64,000 nucleotides of DNA from Halomonas eurihalina (GTDB lineage: Bacteria; Pseudomonadota; Gammaproteobacteria; Pseudomonadales; Halomonadaceae), in contig NZ_VTPU01000009.1 of assembly GCF_008274785.1 (NCBI RefSeq), forward strand, positions 62,001 to 126,000, written 5' to 3'. Of the stretch, positions 16,317 through 26,351 are shown piece after piece (the stretch's first letter is position 1; every line of letters starts with the position of its first letter). Below the pieces are notes generated by a model. It searched no databases, had not been told where the DNA came from, and saw nothing but the letters and a program-made list of their open reading frames with translations. The translations under genes were made by a program, and so were the position numbers.

Positions 16317-17786
16317 ATGACACAGCTCGATACTCAGCCCCTCTACATCGACGGTCGCCGTGTGGACGCCACCTCCGGCGAGACCTTCCCGGTCGTAAAC
16401 CCCTTCGACGGCAGCCGCTTGGCCGACATCCAGCAGGCCAGCGAGGCGGACGTCGACACCGCCGTCGCTGCCGCCCGGCGTGGCCAGAGGACCTGGGCCG
16501 CCATGACCGGCGTGGAACGCGGCCGTGTTCTGAATCGCGCCGTGGCGTTGTTGCGGGAGCGCAATGACGAGATCGCCGAACTGGAAACGCGCAACACCGG
16601 CAAGCCGATCAGCGAGACCGCCGAGGTGGACATCGTCACCGGTGCCGACGTGCTCGAATATTACGCCGGCCTGGCCGGGGCCATCGAGGGCAGCCAGATC
16701 CCGCTGCGCGACTCCTCCTTCGTCTACACCCGTCGCGAACCGCTGGGCGTGATCGGTGCCATCGGCGCCTGGAACTACCCCATCCAGATCGCCTGCTGGA
16801 AATCCGCTCCGGCACTGGCCGCCGGCAACGCCGTGGTCTTCAAGCCCAGCGAGGTCACCCCGCTGACCGCCATGCTGCTCGCCGAGATCTTCACCGAGGC
16901 CGGCATGCCCGACGGCGTGTTCAATGTCATCCATGGCGATGCCCGGGTCGGTCAGTTGATCACCGGCCACGCCGATATCGACAAGGTCTCCTTCACCGGC
17001 GAGGTCGGCACCGGCAAGAAAGTGATGTCCGCTTCGGCCGCCTCCACCCTCAAGGACGTGACCATGGAGTTGGGTGGCAAGTCGCCGCTGATCGTCTTCG
17101 ACGACGCCGATCTGGACCGCGCCGCCGATGCCGCCATGATGGCCAACTTCTATTCCAGCGGGCAGATCTGCACCAACGGCACCCGGGTCTTCGTCGACCG
17201 CCGCGTCAAGGATGCCTTCGAAGCCAAGATTGCCGAGCGCGTGGCACGCATCAAGGCCGGCGACCCGCTGGATCCGACGGTCAACTTCGGCCCGCTGGTC
17301 AGCTTCGAGCATCAGGAGAAGGTCCTCTCCTATATCGCCCTGGGCAAGCAGGAAGGCGCCCGCGTGCTGGCCGGCGGCGATGCCTGGGATCAGGGCAGCT
17401 ACAGCTCCGGCGCCTGGGCCGCACCCACGGTGTTCACCGACTGTGACGACAGCATGCGCATCGTGCGCGAAGAGATCTTCGGCCCGGTGATGTCGATCCT
17501 GGCCTTCGACGACGAAGAGGAAGTGATCCGCCGCGCCAATGACACCTTCTACGGCCTGGCCGCCGGCGTCTTCACCGAAGGGCTCAATCGCGCCCACCGC
17601 GTGATCCATCGCCTCGAGGCCGGCATCTGCTGGGTCAACACCTGGGGCGAATCCCCCGCCGAAATGCCGGTGGGCGGCTACAAGCAGTCCGGCGTTGGTC
17701 GCGAGAACGGCGTCGAGACCCTGGCCCACTACACACAGACCAAGTCGGTACAGGTCGAGATGGGGCCCTTCGAATCGGTGTTCTGA
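16317..17786 (+). CDS. betB: Betaine aldehyde dehydrogenase
   Basis: A 489-residue NAD(P)-dependent aldehyde dehydrogenase that oxidises betaine aldehyde to glycine betaine. Family motifs are clear: [20 protein letters not shown] for the cofactor site, [16 protein letters not shown] with the catalytic glutamate, and [14 protein letters not shown] with the catalytic cysteine. The ATG at 16317 has GGGAG 5 bases upstream; an in-frame ATG at 16305 would add four residues and overlap betI. It is followed, after a dispersed repeat, by choline dehydrogenase, completing the choline-to-betaine osmoprotectant pathway. Confidence 0.96.
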   Translation: MTQLDTQPLYIDGRRVDATSGETFPVVNPFDGSRLADIQQASEADVDTAVAAARRGQRTWAAMTGVERGRVLNRAVALLRERNDEIAELETRNTGKPISETAEVDIVTGADVLEYYAGLAGAIEGSQIPLRDSSFVYTRREPLGVIGAIGAWNYPIQIACWKSAPALAAGNAVVFKPSEVTPLTAMLLAEIFTEAGMPDGVFNVIHGDARVGQLITGHADIDKVSFTGEVGTGKKVMSASAASTLKDVTMELGGKSPLIVFDDADLDRAADAAMMANFYSSGQICTNGTRVFVDRRVKDAFEAKIAERVARIKAGDPLDPTVNFGPLVSFEHQEKVLSYIALGKQEGARVLAGGDAWDQGSYSSGAWAAPTVFTDCDDSMRIVREEIFGPVMSILAFDDEEEVIRRANDTFYGLAAGVFTEGLNRAHRVIHRLEAGICWVNTWGESPAEMPVGGYKQSGVGRENGVETLAHYTQTKSVQVEMGPFESVF

Positions 17787-17809
17787 TCGCCCCTTGGCGC
17801 TATTCGCGA

Positions 17810-17923
17810 GATAAGCGCCGGGGATAAGGCGAAGCGAGGGTCATCCGCCATGGATGGCGGATGTAGCGCCCAGGGATGGGGTTATAGCGCCCTCGTGCAG
17901 GCTTGTCGCCGGCAAAGCTCATC
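17810..17923. repeat. Structured dispersed repeat, copy 1 (between betB and betA)
   Basis: A 114-base element with nested inverted repeats. Outer arms include GCCGGGGATAAG with CTTGTCGCCGGC, middle arms GCGAGGG with CCCTCGT, and inner arms ATCCGCCAT with ATGGCGGAT. A related 195-base copy lies at 37876-38070. It has inserted, or been retained, inside the bet operon without a reading frame. It may fold in the betB-betA message. Confidence 0.8.
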
Positions 17924-17962
17924 TTCCACCGAGCTCTTTTTGTCATTGCCCAGGGAGGCTCC

Positions 17963-19654
17963 ATGTCCCAGACCCGTGAATTCGATTACGTCATCATCGG
18001 CGCCGGTTCCGCCGGCAACGTCCTGGCCGCTCGCCTGACCGAAGCCCCGGACGTCAAGGTCCTGCTGCTCGAAGCCGGTGGCCCCGACTACCGCTTCGAC
18101 TTCCGCACCCAGATGCCGGCGGCACTGGCCTTTCCGTTGCAGGGAAAGCGCTACAACTGGGCCTTCGAGACCGACCCCGAGCCGCACATGGACGGTCGGC
18201 GCATGGAATGCGGACGTGGCAAGGGACTCGGCGGCTCCTCGCTGATCAACGGCATGTGCTACATCCGCGGCAACGCCCTGGATTACGACAACTGGGCCAA
18301 GCGCGATGGCCTTGGCGACTGGACCTACGCCGACTGCCTGCCCTACTTCCGCAAGGCCGAGACGCGTGACATCGGTCCCAACGACTATCACGGCGGCGAG
18401 GGCCCGGTCAGCGTCACCACGCCCAAGGAAGGTAACAATCCCCTCTACCACACCTTCATCGAGGCGGGTCAGCAGGCCGGCTATCCGGCGACGGAGGACG
18501 TCAACGGCTACCAGCAGGAAGGCTTCGGCCCCATGGACCGTTTCGTCACGCCGAACGGTCGTCGCGCTTCCACGGCGCGCGGCTATCTCGACCAGGCCAA
18601 GTCACGCCCGAACCTGACCATCGAAACCCACGCCACCACCGACGTCATCACCTTCGAGGGCAAGCGCGCCACCGGGGTGCGTTACGCGCGCAAGGGGCAG
18701 CCCCAGGAAGTGCGTGCACGCCGCGAAGTTCTGCTGTGCGCCGGCGCCATCGCCTCGCCGCAGATCCTTCAGCGCTCCGGCGTGGGACCGCAGGACGTGC
18801 TCGATGAATTCAGCATCGAGCCGGTCCAGGTCAACGAGAACGTCGGCACTCATCTCCAGGATCACCTGGAGATGTACATCCAGTACGAATGCACCCAACC
18901 GATCTCACTGTATCCAGCGCTGAAATGGTGGAACCAGCCGAAAATCGGTGCCGAATGGATGTTCCTGGGTAAAGGCGTGGGCGCCAGCAACCAGTTTGAG
19001 GCGGCCGGTTTCATCCGCAGCCGCGACGAGGAAGAGTGGCCCAACCTGCAGTACCACTTCCTGCCCATCGCCATCAGCTACAACGGCAAGAGCGCCGTCC
19101 AGGCCCATGGTTTCCAGGCCCACGTCGGCTCGATGCGCTCCGAGAGCGAAGGGCGGGTACGCCTGACGTCCCGCGACCCGGCGGCGGCGCCCAGCATCCT
19201 GTTCAACTATATGTCCACCGACAAGGACTGGCAGGAATTCCGCGACGCCATCCGGCTGACCCGCGAGATCATCGCGCAACCGGCCTTCGATGCCTATCGC
19301 GGTCGCGAGATTTCCCCCGGCCCGGACGTGCGGACCGACGCCGAGCTCGATGCCTTCGTGCGCGAACACGCCGAGACCGCCTACCATCCCTGCGGCAGCT
19401 GCCGCATGGGCGAAGGCGATGACGCCGTGGTCGACGGCACCGGCCGTGTCCACGGGCTTGAGGGCCTGCGGGTGGTCGACGCATCGCTGTTCCCGGTGAT
19501 TCCCACCGGTAACCTCAACGCCCCGACGATCATGCTGGCCGAGAAGATGGCCGACAAGATCCGCGGCCGCGACCCACTGCCGAAAAGCGACGCGCCCTAC
19601 TACGTGGCCAACGGCGCCCCCGCCCAGCAGGATCCCATGCGCCGGCTCGACTGA
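17963..19654 (+). CDS. betA: Choline dehydrogenase
   Basis: A 563-residue FAD-dependent GMC oxidoreductase that converts choline to betaine aldehyde at the inner membrane. It shows the FAD motif [15 protein letters not shown] at residues 13-27, the GMC signatures [14 protein letters not shown] and [15 protein letters not shown], and the active-site HPCGSCRMG and [15 protein letters not shown] near the C-terminus. The ATG at 17963 follows AGGGAGG; the upstream in-frame extension falls in the dispersed repeat. It is the last gene of the bet operon, with a terminator about 35 bases downstream. Confidence 0.96.
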   Translation: MSQTREFDYVIIGAGSAGNVLAARLTEAPDVKVLLLEAGGPDYRFDFRTQMPAALAFPLQGKRYNWAFETDPEPHMDGRRMECGRGKGLGGSSLINGMCYIRGNALDYDNWAKRDGLGDWTYADCLPYFRKAETRDIGPNDYHGGEGPVSVTTPKEGNNPLYHTFIEAGQQAGYPATEDVNGYQQEGFGPMDRFVTPNGRRASTARGYLDQAKSRPNLTIETHATTDVITFEGKRATGVRYARKGQPQEVRARREVLLCAGAIASPQILQRSGVGPQDVLDEFSIEPVQVNENVGTHLQDHLEMYIQYECTQPISLYPALKWWNQPKIGAEWMFLGKGVGASNQFEAAGFIRSRDEEEWPNLQYHFLPIAISYNGKSAVQAHGFQAHVGSMRSESEGRVRLTSRDPAAAPSILFNYMSTDKDWQEFRDAIRLTREIIAQPAFDAYRGREISPGPDVRTDAELDAFVREHAETAYHPCGSCRMGEGDDAVVDGTGRVHGLEGLRVVDASLFPVIPTGNLNAPTIMLAEKMADKIRGRDPLPKSDAPYYVANGAPAQQDPMRRLD

Positions 19655-19688
19655 GTCTGTCGCACTCCACACCGCGACCCCACCGCCA

Positions 19689-19721
19689 CGCCCCGCCTGC
19701 TGACGCAGCGCGGGGCGTTTT
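19689..19721 (+). terminator. Rho-independent terminator of the bet operon
   Basis: Arms CGCCCCGC and GCGGGGCG flank a 13-base loop and are followed by TTTTCT, just after the betA stop. Confidence 0.85.
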
Positions 19722-19814
19722 CTTTGTTGAATAGAGGAACGCCAAAACGATGTACCAGAACACCGCGAAAAACTGCCGAACCGCTGGCCGCTTGCAGGAA
19801 ACTGGGCTACTCTG

Positions 19815-19844
19815 CAAGAATTCAAACGGATGTTCGAATTCTTG
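19815..19844. promoter_or_regulatory. Palindrome upstream of fadE with PsrA-like core
   Basis: Perfect 9-base arms CAAGAATTC and GAATTCTTG enclose a 12-base spacer; within it CAAACGGATGTTCG is one mismatch from the CAAAC-N4-GTTTG pattern of the fatty-acid regulator PsrA. It lies 26 bases before fadE. A fatty-acid-responsive TetR operator is likely; which regulator binds is inferred. Confidence 0.5.
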
Positions 19845-19870
19845 CCAATGATAACGACCCGGAGACACCC

Positions 19871-22318
19871 ATGCTGACCCTGATCCTGCTCGTGCTGGCC
19901 GTGATCGGCCTGCTCACTGTGATGCGCCGCGAGGCTGGCGCCTTGCCCGCACTGGCGGTCACCGGCGTTACCGGCCTGATCGGCATATTCGCCGGTGCGC
20001 CGGTGATCGGCGTGCTGCTGTTGATCGCCACCGCCGGCATCGCCGCCTGCGGCCTGCCGGGTGTGCGCAGCGCCTGGCTGACGCCGCGACTGTTCGCGAT
20101 GTTCAAGAAGGTCGCCCCCAAGGTCTCGGATACCGAGCGCACCGCCCTGGAAGCCGGTAGCGTGGCCTGGGACGGCGAGCTGTTCTCCGGGCGCCCGGAC
20201 TGGCAACGCTTGCTGGCCTTCCGCGACGATGGTCTGAGCGACGAGGAGCGCGCCTTCGTCGATCACCAGTGCGGCGTCGCCGCCGGCATGTGCAATGCCT
20301 GGGACATCGCCCGCGAGCGTGCCGACCTGCCCCAGGAGCTCTGGGACTACCTCAAGCGCGAGCGCTTCTTCGGCATGATCATTCCCAAGGAATACGGCGG
20401 CCTGGGCTTCTCCGCCAAGGCGCAATCGACGATCCTGCAGAAGCTGTCGATCAGCGAGACCCTGATGGTCACCGTCGGGGTGCCCAACTCCCTCGGCCCA
20501 GGCGAGCTGCTGCTCAAGTACGGCACCGAGGAACAGAAGAACCACTACCTGCCGCGCCTGGCCGACGGTCGCGAAATCCCCTGCTTCGGCCTGACCGGCC
20601 CGCGCGCCGGCAGTGATGCCACCTCGCTTCCCGACGTCGGCGTGGTGGTCAAGCGTGAGATCGACGGCGAGGAGGTGCTGGGCCTGGAGCTGACCTTCGA
20701 GAAACGCTGGATCACCCTGGCCCCCATCGCCAGCGTAGTCGGCCTGGCCTTCCGCCTGTTCGACCCCGAGCATCTGCTTGGCGACGACGAGGATCGTGGC
20801 ATCACCCTGGCACTGGTGCCCCGCGAAACCGAAGGCATGCAGATCGGCCGGCGCCACCACCCCATCGGCAGCCCCTTTCTCAATGGCCCGATCAAGGGCG
20901 ACAAGGTCTTCGTGCCGCTCTCGACCATCATCGGCGGAGAGGAAATGATCGGCCAGGGCTGGCGCATGCTGGTCGAGTGCCTGTCCGTCGGCCGCTGCAT
21001 CACCCTGCCCTCCGGCGCCACCGGCACGGCCCGCTACGCCATCGGCTGGAGCGGCGGCTTCGCCCGCATCCGCCGTCAGTTCAACGTGCCGGTGGCCGAG
21101 ATGGAAGGTGTCCAGGAACCCCTGGCCCGCATGACGGCACTGGCCTATATCGCCCAGGCGGCCGTCTACCAGACCGCCAACACCATCGACCACGGCGAGA
21201 AGCCGGCGGTACCCTCGGCGATCCTCAAGAGCCAGTTGACCGAGTTCCAGCGTGACATCCTTGCCGACGCCATGGATATCCACGGCGGCAAGGCGGTGAC
21301 GCTCGGGCCACGCAACTATCTCGGCATCGGCTACAGCGCCAACCCGGTGGCCATCACCGTCGAGGGCGCCAACATCATGACGCGCAACCTGATGATCTTC
21401 GGTCAGGGCGCGATCCGCTGCCATCCTTACGTCCTCGAGGAACTGGCCGCCAAGGACGCCGACGATTCCAAGGCCTTCGACCGGGCCTTCTTCAACCATG
21501 CCGGTCTGATCTTCGGCAACGCCGCCCGCGCCCTGACTCAGGGATTCGGCCTCGGCAAGCCCGACGTTCCCTTCGATGACGTCGCCGCGCCCTACGCCAA
21601 GGACATCGCACGCCTGTCTTCCGGCTTCGGCCTCGCAGCTGATGCCGCCATGGCCAGCCTCGGTTCAAAGCTCAAGCAACGCGAGATGCTCTCCGCCCGA
21701 CTCGGCGATGTGCTCTCCAACCTCTACCTGGCCAGCATGCTGCTCAAGCAATGGCACGAGGGCGACCGCGTCGAGGGCGAGGAAGCCTTGCTGCACTACG
21801 CCGCTCGCCTGTTGCTGGGACGTGCCGAGCAGGCCTTCGTCGAGCTGTTCGAGAATCTGCCCAATCGCGCCCTCGGCCGCACACTGCGCCTGATCATCAT
21901 GCCGCTCGGCCGGCGCTGGTCACGCCCGCAGGATGACCTGTCGCGAGCCATCGCCCAGTCCGTCTCCCGCGACAGCGCCCTGCGCCACAAGCTCATCAGC
22001 AATACCTGGGACACCGACGACGGCCCTCAGGACAATCCCCTCGCCCGCTACAATGCCCTGCTGGCCACTCAGGAACGCGCCGAGGGCCTGTATCGCACGG
22101 TCGGCAAGGCACACGCCAAGGGCGAGATCCCGGCCGAGGCGCTGCATCCCGAGCAGCAGGTGGAGGCTGCCTTCGCTGCCGGTCTGATCAGCGAGGAAGA
22201 TGCCACCTTCATGCGCCAGCGCGAAGCAGAGGTGCTGGACATGCTGACCGTCGACGACTTCGAGTACGACGCCTTCGTCACCGACAAGTCCAAGGTGCTG
22301 CGCCACCACCCCGCCTGA
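19871..22318 (+). CDS. fadE: Acyl-CoA dehydrogenase
   Basis: An 815-residue protein of the large FadE type (Escherichia coli FadE is 814 residues) that performs the first step of fatty-acid beta-oxidation. Two N-terminal membrane segments (LTLILLVLAVIGLL and VIGVLLLIATAGI) anchor it. The acyl-CoA dehydrogenase core follows with CFGLTGPRAGSDATSLPD and DILADAMDIHGGKAVTLG, and the C-terminal DUF1974 region has FDRAFFNHAGLIFGNAARAL. The ATG at 19871 has GGAGA before it; the longer upstream frame is unlikely because it runs through the palindrome. It stands alone with its own terminator. Confidence 0.95.
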   Translation: MLTLILLVLAVIGLLTVMRREAGALPALAVTGVTGLIGIFAGAPVIGVLLLIATAGIAACGLPGVRSAWLTPRLFAMFKKVAPKVSDTERTALEAGSVAWDGELFSGRPDWQRLLAFRDDGLSDEERAFVDHQCGVAAGMCNAWDIARERADLPQELWDYLKRERFFGMIIPKEYGGLGFSAKAQSTILQKLSISETLMVTVGVPNSLGPGELLLKYGTEEQKNHYLPRLADGREIPCFGLTGPRAGSDATSLPDVGVVVKREIDGEEVLGLELTFEKRWITLAPIASVVGLAFRLFDPEHLLGDDEDRGITLALVPRETEGMQIGRRHHPIGSPFLNGPIKGDKVFVPLSTIIGGEEMIGQGWRMLVECLSVGRCITLPSGATGTARYAIGWSGGFARIRRQFNVPVAEMEGVQEPLARMTALAYIAQAAVYQTANTIDHGEKPAVPSAILKSQLTEFQRDILADAMDIHGGKAVTLGPRNYLGIGYSANPVAITVEGANIMTRNLMIFGQGAIRCHPYVLEELAAKDADDSKAFDRAFFNHAGLIFGNAARALTQGFGLGKPDVPFDDVAAPYAKDIARLSSGFGLAADAAMASLGSKLKQREMLSARLGDVLSNLYLASMLLKQWHEGDRVEGEEALLHYAARLLLGRAEQAFVELFENLPNRALGRTLRLIIMPLGRRWSRPQDDLSRAIAQSVSRDSALRHKLISNTWDTDDGPQDNPLARYNALLATQERAEGLYRTVGKAHAKGEIPAEALHPEQQVEAAFAAGLISEEDATFMRQREAEVLDMLTVDDFEYDAFVTDKSKVLRHHPA

Positions 22319-22344
22319 CCTTTCTTCCTTCCACCATGACGCGA

Positions 22345-22371
22345 AGCCCCGGCCTAGAGCCGGGGCTTTTC
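22345..22371. terminator. Bidirectional terminator between fadE and the SLC13 gene
   Basis: Arms AGCCCCGGC and GCCGGGGCT with a 5-base loop, followed by TTTTCG on the plus strand. It lies between two convergent genes. Confidence 0.85.
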
Positions 22372-22389
22372 GCTGCTGATCGAGGCTTC

Positions 22390-24189
22390 CTACAAGGGCC
22401 ACACCAGCAGCACCATCGGTATGGTCACCGCCATCACCACCAGCGACAGCGGCAGCCCCAGCCACCAGTAATCGCCGAAGCGATAGCCGCCTGGCCCCAT
22501 CACCAGGGTGTTGGATTGATGGCCAATGGGTGTCAGGAAGGCGCAGGAGGCACTGACCGCCACCACCATCAGGAAGGGATCCAGGGAGGCATCGAAGCCC
22601 TTGGCCAGGCTCGCCGCGATGGGCGCCATCAGCAAGGCGGCGGCGGCGTTGTTGACCACATTGGACAACAGGGTGCTCAGCAGGAAGAGCCCCGCCAGGG
22701 TCACCACGACCGGCCAATCGCTGCCCAGCGCCAGCATCGCCTCGGCGATCAAGGCGGCGCCGCCACTGGTTTCCAACGTCTGGCCCACCGGAATCATCGC
22801 CCCCAGCAAGACGATCACCGGCCCGTCGATGGCCTGATATCCGTCGCGCAGCGGCAGCACGCCCACCAGCAGCGAGACCAGGGCCGCCCCGGCCAGCGCC
22901 ACCGAGGCTGGCAGCAGGTCCAGCACCATGGCCAGGATGGCGGCAGCGAAGATGGCCACCGACACCAGCAGCAGGCGCGGCTGGCCAAGGCTCAAATCGC
23001 GCTTGGCCAGCGGCAGGCAGCCCAAGGTCGTCAGGCTGTCGGCAAGTTCGTTCTCGCCTCCTTGCAGCAACAGCACGTCACCGGCCCGGAAGCGGATGTC
23101 CCGCAGCCGCTGATTGAGCCGGCCACCGTCCCGGGCCACCGCCACCAGATGCAGGCCGTACTGGTTATGCAGACGCAACTGGGCGACGGTACGGTTGATC
23201 ATCATGGAATCGTTGCGCACCACCGCCTCCACCAGGTGCAGCCCTTCGGTGTCGAAGGTCTCGGCTTTCTCACTGCTCTCCTCTTGTTCGGACTCGTCAT
23301 CGGGTTCGGGGCCGACCTCCAGACCGGCCTTGTCCTCGAGCAGCTTCATCTCGTCGGGGCCGGCCTCCACCAGCAGGATGTCGCCCTCGCGCAGCGCGCC
23401 GTGAAAGGTATGCCCGGCGTGACGCCGCTCGCCGCGAACCACCGCCAGTACCGGGATGTCCTCGTCGACGGCCTGGCGCAGATCGAGCAGGGTCCAGCCT
23501 TCCGCCTTGGCCTTTTCCGGCACGCGCAGCTCCACCAGATAATGGGCGGTATCGAACATCGCCTCGGTGGAAGCACTACCCGCACGCTTGGGCACCAGGC
23601 GCCAGCCCAGCAGCACGATGAAGGCGAGCCCGACCAAGGCAACCGTCGCCCCGACGGGAAAGAACGAGAACATGCCAAAGTTGTCGGCCCCAAGGGAGCC
23701 GCGATAACTGGAAATGATGATGTTGGGCGGCGTGCCGATCAGGGTGGTCAGGCCACCCAGCAGTGAGCCGAAGGCCAGTGGCATCAGCAACAGCGACGGT
23801 GGGCTGCCATGCTCGCGCGCCATGCGGATCGCCACCGGCAGCATCAACGCCAGGGCCCCGACATTGTTCATCACCCCGGAGAGCACTAGCACCGTGCCGG
23901 TCAACACCAGCAGTTGCAGCAACAGGCGATCGCCGACCTTGAGCGCTTGCTCGGCGATCAGGTCAACCAGGCCGGAACGCTCGAACCCGCGACTGAGGAC
24001 CAGCACCGCCGCCACCGTGATCACCGCCGGATGACCGAAGCCGAGAAACGCCTCCTCCGCCGGCACCAGGCCCAGCAGTACCGCCGTCAGCAATGCGGCC
24101 AGGGCAACAAGGTCATAGCGAAACCGCCCCCAGACGAAGGCGGCCAGGGTCAAGCCAAGAAGCGTGAAGACTAAGGTGCTGTCGGCCAT
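22390..24189 (-). CDS. SLC13-family permease with two RCK_C domains
   Basis: A 599-residue inner-membrane transporter. The N-half and C-half each carry hydrophobic helices with family re-entrant motifs: LIGTPPNIIISSY in the first and SNVVNNAAAALLMAP plus TPIGHQSNTLVMGPGGY in the second. Between them (about 210-400) lie two TrkA-C/RCK_C-like domains, IPVLAVVRGERRHAGHTF and GLHLVAVARDGG, which bind ligands and may gate transport. This layout is common in bacterial Na+/sulfate or dicarboxylate-type SLC13 proteins. Substrate cannot be assigned. It is convergent with fadE and has no operon partner. Confidence 0.88.
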   Translation of the reverse strand: MADSTLVFTLLGLTLAAFVWGRFRYDLVALAALLTAVLLGLVPAEEAFLGFGHPAVITVAAVLVLSRGFERSGLVDLIAEQALKVGDRLLLQLLVLTGTVLVLSGVMNNVGALALMLPVAIRMAREHGSPPSLLLMPLAFGSLLGGLTTLIGTPPNIIISSYRGSLGADNFGMFSFFPVGATVALVGLAFIVLLGWRLVPKRAGSASTEAMFDTAHYLVELRVPEKAKAEGWTLLDLRQAVDEDIPVLAVVRGERRHAGHTFHGALREGDILLVEAGPDEMKLLEDKAGLEVGPEPDDESEQEESSEKAETFDTEGLHLVEAVVRNDSMMINRTVAQLRLHNQYGLHLVAVARDGGRLNQRLRDIRFRAGDVLLLQGGENELADSLTTLGCLPLAKRDLSLGQPRLLLVSVAIFAAAILAMVLDLLPASVALAGAALVSLLVGVLPLRDGYQAIDGPVIVLLGAMIPVGQTLETSGGAALIAEAMLALGSDWPVVVTLAGLFLLSTLLSNVVNNAAAALLMAPIAASLAKGFDASLDPFLMVVAVSASCAFLTPIGHQSNTLVMGPGGYRFGDYWWLGLPLSLVVMAVTIPMVLLVWPL

Positions 24190-24282
24190 GGCGTTCGGTC
24201 ATCCCTGACAGAGGCAATGACGTCAGCATAGCGGTATAAGAACCTGAAAGAACACTCCTTCCGCGACCGTGTCGTGTAAAGA

Positions 24283-24852
24283 TTACCCGGCGGGCGGCTC
24301 GTCAAACGGCAGTGGCCCGCTGCCGCGGCGCACCTCGAAGACATTGAGCGTCATGGCCACCAGGGCGTAGTAGCCGAACACACCCACCAGTTCCACCACC
24401 GCGGGCTCACCGAAGGCCGCCACGGCCTCGGCGTAGAGCGTGTCATCGACGCGTCGGGTGCGATAGAGCGACTCGCCCAGGCGCACGACCAACGCCTCAT
24501 CGTCGCGTTCGAAGGTCGGCTCGCGACCTTCGCGCAGGGCCTCGATCACCGCCTCGGCGATGCCGGCCTCACGGGCAATGGGCTCGTGAATCTGCCATTC
24601 CGCCTGAGACTGCCACCAGGCGGCGGTGAACAGGATCGCCAGTTCCGTCAGCCGCAGTTCCAGGCGCGTGCCATAGCGGCAAAAGGCCCCCAGGCGCTGG
24701 GCGTGGTCGGCCAGTTCCGGGCTGTGAATCCAGGCCAGGAAGGGACCGTCCAGGTTGCCACGCGGGCCGCCGAGAATGGCATCGAGGACGCGACGCTGTT
24801 GCGGCTCCATCCGTTCCTCGTCCAGCGGCGAGAGGCGGGATTCGATGGTCAT
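24283..24852 (-). CDS. Carboxymuconolactone decarboxylase-like protein
   Basis: A 189-residue all-helical protein of the AhpD/CMD-fold superfamily, with the pattern LRLTELAILFTAAWWQSQAE followed by WQIHEPIA. The CxxC redox pair of AhpD proteins is absent, so this is the non-thiol branch, whose members include decarboxylases and poorly characterised enzymes. AAGGAG precedes the ATG, and the gene lies 12 bases after the aminotransferase stop. The pair is probably one operon, divergent from an RpiR-family regulator. It likely acts on a product of the aminotransferase pathway; the reaction is unknown. Confidence 0.82.
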   Translation of the reverse strand: MTIESRLSPLDEERMEPQQRRVLDAILGGPRGNLDGPFLAWIHSPELADHAQRLGAFCRYGTRLELRLTELAILFTAAWWQSQAEWQIHEPIAREAGIAEAVIEALREGREPTFERDDEALVVRLGESLYRTRRVDDTLYAEAVAAFGEPAVVELVGVFGYYALVAMTLNVFEVRRGSGPLPFDEPPAG

Positions 24853-24864
24853 GGTCGGGCTCCT

Positions 24865-26193
24865 TCAGCGGCGTTCGAAGACACGTTTCAGGGTAACGTC
24901 GAGCTTGTCGACGATCTCGTCCAGTTGATACGGCTCGAGGATGAACGGCGGCGCCAGCAGGATATGATCGCCCGCCCGGCCGTCGATGGTGCCGCCCATC
25001 GGATAGCACATCAGCCCCTCGTCCATGGCCGTGCGCTTGATCTCGGCATGTAGCTTGCGCGACGGGTCGAACGGCGTCTTGCCATCGCGCTCCGCCACCA
25101 GCTCGAGGCCCCGAAACAGGCCGTGCCCGCGGATATCACCGACGTGGGGATGATCGGCGAAGCGGCCGACCAGACGCTGCTGCAGCCCATCGCCCAGTTG
25201 ACGCACCCGGGACAACAGATCGCGCTGCTCGATGGCGCGTTGCACCGCCAGCGCGGCGGCGCAGGCAGTGGCGTGGCCGATATAGGTATGACCGTGCTGG
25301 AAAAAGCCCGAGCCCTCGGCGATGGCCGAGCGGATCCGCTCGCTGACCAGGGTCGCGCCGATCGGTTGATAACCGCCTCCCAGTCCCTTGGCGATGGTCG
25401 TCAGGTCCGGCACCACGCCCTCCTGCTCGGCGGCGAACAGGCTGCCGGTGCGCCCCATGCCGCACATCACTTCGTCGAGGATCAGCAGGATGCCGTGCCG
25501 ATCGCAGATCTCGCGCACCCGCTTGAAGTAGCCCGGTACTGCCGGCACCGCGCCAAGCGTCGCGCCGACCACCGGCTCGGCCACGAAGGCCATCACCGTC
25601 TCGGGGCCGAGCCGCTCGATCTCGGCCTCGAGTTCCGCGGCCAGGCGCTCGCCATAGGCTTCCGGCGTTTCGCCCGGTGCCTGGTCACGATAGGCATAGC
25701 AAGGGCTGACATGGCTCACCTCCACCAGCATCGGCTCGAACGGGCGCCGTCGCCAGGCATTGCCGCCGGTGGCCAGCGCTCCCAGGGTGTTGCCGTGATA
25801 ACTCTGACGACGCGCGATCAGGTGCTTGCGCTGGGGTTCGCCGCGCTCGAGGAAATACTGACGCGCCATCTTCAGCGCCGCCTCCACCGCCTCGGATCCC
25901 CCCGACACGAAATAGACCGATGACAGCCCTGACGGAGCCCGTTCGATCAGGAAGTCGGCCAGCGCCTCCATCGGCTCGCTGGTGAAGAAGGAGGAGTGCG
26001 CATAGGCGAGCCGACCGACCTGCTCGCGGATAGCCTCGATCACCTCGGCGTCGCTGTGGCCCAGGCAAGACACAGCGGCACCCCCGCAGGCATCCAGGTA
26101 ACGACGCCCCTCGGCGTCGATCAAATAAGGGCCCTCGCCGCCCACGGCGGTGGGATAGTGCTGTTCGAGATGACGGTGAAAGACGCGACTCAT
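24865..26193 (-). CDS. Class III PLP-dependent aminotransferase
   Basis: A 442-residue omega-aminotransferase. It shows SGGSEAVEAALKMARQYF for phosphate binding, RRQSYHGNTLGALATGG, ILILDEVMCGMGRTGS with the cofactor aspartate, and TTIAKGLGGGYQPIGA with the PLP lysine. The ATG at 26193 (MSRVFHRHLEQ) follows AGGAGGG; longer in-frame starts extend into the promoter palindrome. The amino donor cannot be told from sequence. Its neighbour is a CMD-fold protein, and a divergent RpiR/SIS regulator suggests induction by a sugar phosphate or amino compound. GABA/beta-alanine-type or polyamine catabolism are possible roles. Confidence 0.9.
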   Translation of the reverse strand: MSRVFHRHLEQHYPTAVGGEGPYLIDAEGRRYLDACGGAAVSCLGHSDAEVIEAIREQVGRLAYAHSSFFTSEPMEALADFLIERAPSGLSSVYFVSGGSEAVEAALKMARQYFLERGEPQRKHLIARRQSYHGNTLGALATGGNAWRRRPFEPMLVEVSHVSPCYAYRDQAPGETPEAYGERLAAELEAEIERLGPETVMAFVAEPVVGATLGAVPAVPGYFKRVREICDRHGILLILDEVMCGMGRTGSLFAAEQEGVVPDLTTIAKGLGGGYQPIGATLVSERIRSAIAEGSGFFQHGHTYIGHATACAAALAVQRAIEQRDLLSRVRQLGDGLQQRLVGRFADHPHVGDIRGHGLFRGLELVAERDGKTPFDPSRKLHAEIKRTAMDEGLMCYPMGGTIDGRAGDHILLAPPFILEPYQLDEIVDKLDVTLKRVFERR

Positions 26194-26223
26194 GCGACCC
26201 TCCTGGGCCATAAAGGCAATAAC

Positions 26224-26249
26224 ATTTCCTATATTGTATAAAAGGAAAT
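26224..26249. promoter_or_regulatory. Candidate RpiR-family operator
   Basis: Perfect 7-base arms ATTTCCT and AGGAAAT with a 12-base AT-rich spacer, located 30 bases upstream of the aminotransferase start in the region shared with the divergent regulator gene. The AT-rich spacer could also hold a -10 element. Confidence 0.55.
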
Positions 26250-26351
26250 ATATTTGCAAATACTGACCGCACATCACTGACGCCACAGCGTCCCGGGCGC
26301 TACAATGCGTCCCCAATCAGCAAACGCTTCACGACATCCTCGGAATCCACC

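Noticed and set aside
15816-17729. 637-codon minus-strand open frame opposite betI and betB
   Set aside because: It is a shadow of two certain genes; no start signal or family similarity.
18905-21499. Very long minus-strand open frame opposite betA and fadE
   Set aside because: It is the antisense shadow of two well-recognised genes in GC-rich DNA; its predicted protein is Gly/Ala/Asp-rich with no domain.
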